From Eucalyptus grandis (lineage: Eukaryota; Streptophyta; Magnoliopsida; Myrtales; Myrtaceae), in NCBI RefSeq assembly GCF_016545825.1, contig NC_052616.1, positions 36,446,192 through 36,510,191 on the forward strand: 64,000 nucleotides of DNA, written 5' to 3'. Shown here one piece after another: positions 59,628 through 64,000 of this stretch; within the stretch, counting starts at the first letter, position 1, and each line of letters begins with the position of its first letter. The notes beneath the pieces are model-generated. The model was not told the DNA's origin. It did not search any database and worked only from the letters and a program-made list of their open reading frames with translations. The position numbers and the translations under genes were made by a program.

Positions 59628-60670
59628 TTAAAAACTTATAAACTTATCCCAAAAAAGCACCCACAATGTCAAAATTGGCTAGAAAATTATATTGAATTTT
59701 AACTTTCAACTTTAAAGTAAAGTTTCCCTCAAACTATTTAAAACGAAAAGGCAATTAATTTTGTGTTCATAGGCCGTCATAACTAGAAATTTTTTACCTT
59801 CTATGTAACTTTTATGATAAAAAATTTAAGATCATAAATTAAAATTAACAATAACCTAATCTAGGCATAGTGGTAAAAGGATGCAAAATAAGATATACTT
59901 GTTTGGTGTAATTTGACATTAATATTGTCAAATTAAGATAAGAGAGATGACAGAAATGAAAGTAGTTTCATGAGTTAGCCCGATAAATAAATAAATAAAT
60001 TGAAGAGAGAGAGAAGGTAATTCAGTAAGTTTATAGGAAAAATGGAGTGTCTTAGCCAAAATGGGGGTGGAAATAGCGCCGCCCTAAAAGTTTTTATCTC
60101 AAAATAGAAAATGATTGGCTCCCATGTAAGTTATGCAATGTTAATAAAGATCCAGTGTATGCTTTCGATAGAAATAATAGACAAAAATGGCAAATACAAG
60201 CAATCCAACTAATAGGCCAATTGCGATCTAGTGATGAAAATCAATCTTTTGAGTCTCTGTGTATGTCCTTTTGGTGGGCCAAGTACAGTATGAGTGTCAC
60301 AACTTTTTAATGTCATTTAAATACGACATTAGAGTAAAATCAATTGTTTGAGTGTCATTTCTAATAAATCTTCTTACGTAGATGTTTTAATCAAATTTTC
60401 ATTTGACTTGGATTTTAAGATTTTTTTTGTTTTGTATTTTTCTTTTTCTTTTCACCATTAACCCTCGCCAACATGGAAAAGAGCAAAACAGAGGAAATAA
60501 AAAATAAAAAATTCAAAATAAATCAAAAATAATAAAAATAATCATAGGACGACCATGTTAGATTTTTCAAAAGGCAAATTCGCCAATGGAAAGTAAGGAA
60601 AAAAAGTTATGGTATTTAAATGAACACAGTACGAAAGTTATAATATTTCTGTTATATTTGTTGTCAAGCT

Positions 60671-61451
60671 AAAGAACCAAATCTATAGATGTCCTCCTCA
60701 AAATTTCAACACGAATCAATGAGCAATTAATACACAATCTTAAAATATATCTCGAATTTGACCTTGTGAACAAAATTCATCTCAAGATGAATTATAGTAA
60801 AGCACACATTGATTTTTCAAGATTTCAATTTTGGTAACTTGTGGACATGAAATATTCCCATGAGAAGTGGGAATCGGCTAACAAAATTAAAGGAAAAAAA
60901 ATTCCTAATTTAGTAATTTGGACTTTCTTTCCTAATTTCGCTTGGCGTGGACTTCTCAAATATTCCAATCTTGGGATCCTTCCATAATCGGTGGTATTAT
61001 TTTTTTTTTTTTTCATTTTTCACCATTAACCCTCGCCAACATCGAAACAACCTCAGATCCGGTCCCCGCGACCTCTAGTGAGGCTGCATGATCCGGGTCC
61101 TACAACCCTCCGGCGATGGTCGCTACGACTAGATCTTGTCACTGTGACACTTGCCCTACGGTTGCGCAACCCTCGCCGGACCGCCTATCTCTGTTAGACA
61201 GCTTGCATCGGACTATCTGCTCCTCGCCAGCGACTACTTGTTTATAGCTGGCCAACCTTTTTTTTCATGAATAACAAAAGCCTTTTGCAAATATAATTCT
61301 TCCAAACACCATTCTACTCAAAAGATACTTCACAATGGAATTTTACAATGCAATTTACCAAACACAATTTGCAGTTTGGAAAATACCTTTAACTCAATGG
61401 TCTTCGCATTTCCCCGAAAACTTTCCCCAGTAGCCTTTCCAAACGCACCTT
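60671..61451. other. Spacer between the two duplicates
   Basis: AT-rich, with a GC-richer island at about 61040-61260. A phrase of about 25 bp (TTCACCATTAACCCTCGCCA plus ACAT) from the end of copy 1 (60451-60474) recurs at about 61018-61042, and a variant lies in copy 2 at about 63780. No gene was recognised. Confidence 0.4.
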
Positions 61452-61600
61452 ATGAATTGAAAGAATCCAGGCCCACAATCGTGAGTTATTCTCTTTCCAC
61501 AATCAAGGTATCTGGTGAGGGTAGCCTTAGCCTTAGGAAGCAATGCAACAGTGACAACCAACAAGATCATGAGAGCAAACAAGTTCTTGAGCGTTGCCAT
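61452..61600 (-). pseudogene. Truncated ECA1-like pseudogene (5' half only)
   Basis: From the ATG at 61600 the frame gives MATLKNLFALMILLVV (a full signal peptide) and then YLDCGKRITHDCGPGFFQFI. It then leaves the homologous sequence at the duplication edge and ends after an unrelated tail of 18 residues (stop at 61394). The CC, C and C positions of the domain are missing, so no normal fold is possible. It preserves the ancestral start region that copy 1 has lost. Confidence 0.85.
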
Positions 61601-62604
61601 AATGGTCTTTTGGGGATAGAAGGGTTAGAAAATTATTTGAGATTGTGTATTGTTTGATGGTGCAGTCGATCTAGAGATGAGAACTTATATAGCTAAGGGA
61701 AGTTGTGCATTAATGAAAGAGATTCATCGGTTATTATTCAGAAATTTATGCAGGAAACATGTGCAATTATTTCTCTTGCAATAAATGCAAGGATTGAGGG
61801 CCTTGTCATCTCACTATGTTTGAAGTTCAATCATTTTCCATTAAAAACAAAACAAAACAAAAATGTAGTAATGAGTTGTTTGGTTGAAGAGAATCAGCCC
61901 AAAATGAAAATACTTATTTCCGGTCTAATTTCAATCTCATGTTTGGTATATAATAGTTACTAATCATATGCCCTTGTGGGTTCAAAATAATTTTATGAAA
62001 TTAAATTTCCTTAAAACGTTTCAACATATATACTTTCGTAAAAATGGCCACAATTAAGCTTTAGAAATAATTAAAACAGATCCCGAGACACATGATAAAT
62101 CATGGCAACCGACTTCGCAAGGCTCGAAATGAACGAAGAACCTGTTGAAATCCCACTGACCAAACCTAAGGCCGGTCTAGTCTGGGGATACTCAGCCTGA
62201 GTTTTGGCCTCCCGACCCTTGAGATCGCTACATTCACGAGAGAGTGAATAAAGCATGAGTAAGACGTTGTGACTAAGACACTTTTTTCATTTTTTTTCAA
62301 GTGAACTTACCAAAATACCGTCCCTGAAGTTATTTTCAATCACATAATATTTTTCTATCTGACAACTTATGAACACGCTATTAGTTGTTTATTTTTATCA
62401 AATAGTATGAGTATTTTTCAAAGTTGAAAATTAATATTCAGTTTAATTATCTAGCCGAATCTTGTTCAAAAATGGAAAAGGAAAATTGATCAAAATATGA
62501 AAAAAGGTTGATTTGTCAGGAACATGATTAATGTCAACATATTTATATTTGGATCATATCTAAATATTAACAAAAGAAAAGCACATAAAAGAAAAAAAAA
62601 GTGA

Positions 62605-62637
<33 letters not shown>

Positions 62638-63456
62638 ACTCCTACTATGAAGAAAGTAATAAATATCGATTGAAAAGTCAATCTCATATCAAGTGGATCA
62701 AAACTTTAAAATATACTTAAAACTTCCCTTTGAAAAAATTTGATGTGAGCTTGAAAGTGAAGAAGGTGTAACTAAATTTTCAAACCCCATCTTTCAATTC
62801 ATATTAAAATGTAAAAAGCTCGAAAGGAGTCACAAATCAGCGACGTTTACCTTTAAAAACCTACAAAAAGTCCAAAAGAAGACTTTAAAAACCTATAAAA
62901 TTATTCCAGAAAAGCACCCACAATGCCAAAATTGGCTAGATAATTAGATTGAATTTTAACTTTCAACTTTGAAATAAAGTTTCCCTCAAACTATTTAAAA
63001 TGAAAAAGGAAATTAATTTTGTGCTCACAGGCCGTCATAACTAGAAATTTTTTACGTTCTATGTAACTTTTGTGATAAAAAAATTTAAGATCATAAATTA
63101 AAATTAACAATAATCTAATCTAGGCATAGTGGTAATAGGATGCAAAATAAGATATATCTTGTTTGGTGTAATTTGACATTTATATTGTCAAATTAAGATA
63201 AGAGAGATGACAGAAATGAAAGTAGTTTCATGAGTTAGCCCAATAAATAAATAAATTGAAGAGAGAAAGAGATGGTACTTCGGTAAGTTTATGGGAAAAT
63301 TGAGTGTCTTAGCCAAAATGGGGGTGGAAATGGCGCCACCCTAAAAGTTTATCTCAAAATAGAAAACGATTGGTTCCCATGTAAGTTATACAATGTTAAT
63401 AAGGATCCAGTGTATGCTTTTGATAGAAATAATAGACAAAAATGACAAATACAAAT

Positions 63457-63482
63457 AGTTTTTACCAAAAAAAAAAAAAAAA
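63457..63482 (+). mobile_element. Minimal poly(A) retroposon insertion absent from the paralogous copy
   Basis: TTTTTACC followed by about 15 A lies between AATGACAAATACAAATAG (63439-63456) and AATGACAAATACAAACAG, an 18 bp near-perfect target duplication. The paralogous site in copy 1 (about 60186-60205) has a single uninterrupted copy. This is the footprint of a LINE-type event truncated to about 8 bp of body. Confidence 0.75.
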
Positions 63483-64000
63483 TGACAAATACAAACAGTC
63501 CAACTAATAAGCCAGTTGCAATTTAGTGGTGAAAATCAATCTTTTGAGTCTCCGCGTATGTCCTTTTGGTGGGATGAGTATAGTATGAGTGTCACAACTT
63601 TTTAATGTCAAAAAATTTTTATCCCCTCATTTAAGTACGACATTGGAGTAAAATCAATTGTTTGAGTGTCATTTCTAATAAATCATCTTACGCAAATGTT
63701 TTAATCAATTTTTCATTTGACTTGGATTTTAATTTTTTTTATTTTAAATTGTTTTCTTTTGTATTTTTCTTTTTCCTTTTTCACCATCGACCTCGCCAAC
63801 ATTGAAAAGAGCAAAAGAGGAAATAAAAATAAAAAATTCAAAATTCAAAATAAATCAAAGATAATAAAAATAATCATAGGACGACCATGTCAAATTTTCC
63901 AACAAGGCAAATTCGCCAATGGCACTAAAGTAAGCGAAAAAGAAATTATGGTATTTAAATGAACACAATACAAAAGTTATATTATTTATGTTATATTTGT

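Larger units (their letters stand above)
55066..60670. repeat. Tandem segmental duplication, copy 1 (interrupted by solo LTR H)
   Basis: This stretch covers the 5' half of the ECA1-like gene and its upstream flank. It aligns in the same orientation with 61452-64000: 55066-56505 with 61452-62890, and 59628-60670 with 62890 to the window end. It has many small indels but long identical runs (for example CCTTGTCATCTCACTATGTTTG). The extra 3.1 kb in this copy is LTR H. Confidence 0.88.
61452..64000. repeat. Tandem segmental duplication, copy 2 (runs off the window)
   Basis: Direct copy of 55066-60670 without LTR H. Similarity begins abruptly inside the ECA1-like coding sequence (TGAATTGAAAGAATC) and is still present at the window end. 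Confidence 0.88.

Noticed and set aside
1..64000. tRNA, rRNA or other classical RNA genes
   Set aside because: No cloverleaf-forming segment with A/B boxes and no rRNA core sequence was noticed by eye; a dedicated search was not possible. The tRNA-like CTCTGATACCA at 40986 is the retrotransposon primer-binding site.

Overview
The window looks like nuclear DNA from a woody dicot. It has an intron-rich TIR-NBS-LRR resistance gene, long chromovirus-type Ty3/gypsy retrotransposons, hAT and LINE debris, and a small cysteine-rich ECA1/prolamin-like secreted protein gene. The C-terminal post-LRR domain of the TNL (MASKDLYDKFLGL motif) resembles those I associate with Myrtaceae such as Eucalyptus; that assignment is from memory and is an inference.

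Layout. 1-3278: AT-rich DNA, with a divergent duplicate of the TNL 5' leader at 45-470 and the genuine leader at 2840-3278. 3279-9801: a complete-looking TNL gene on + in five exons (about 1150 residues). 9802-14031: no recognisable gene; a foldback MITE and a (CT)36 microsatellite. 14032-20415: a 5'-truncated, decayed Tekay/Del-like gypsy element on - (called E1). 21138-51185: one nested retrotransposon complex. 51191-54849: no convincing gene; LINE debris. 54850-64000: an ECA1-like gene on - and a tandem segmental duplication of it and its 5' flank, the second gene copy being truncated.

The nest was resolved from matching target-site duplications (TSDs). Solo LTR F (CTTAT) contains solo LTR A (TCCCA). 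A contains full-length element C (AGAAG/AAAAG) and solo LTR G (AAAAT). C contains solo LTR B (AAAAG) in its left LTR and two hAT-like elements (GAATTTTC, GATCACAT) in its pol region. B contains solo LTR D (AGGAA). A further solo LTR, H, lies in the ECA1 duplication at 56506-59627, and the second duplicate still shows the empty site.

The most interesting signal is inside the LTRs. These 3.1-3.7 kb LTRs share an elaborate plan: a GC- or CT-rich leader, a consensus 5' splice site, an intron-like stretch holding a family-specific tandem repeat, often a 15-18 nt microexon-like block between splice consensus sites, and a GAGAC-N3-GTCTC palindrome. These are followed by a short ORF encoding an LVKST-x-WVD-x-G / VP-x(4)-WY / GPI protein. 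The ORF is intact in C's right LTR (175 codons). A divergent intact version occurs in B (81 codons), and broken copies occur in A, E1, C-left, D and G. I do not recognise this protein; it looks like an LTR-resident accessory gene of this gypsy lineage.
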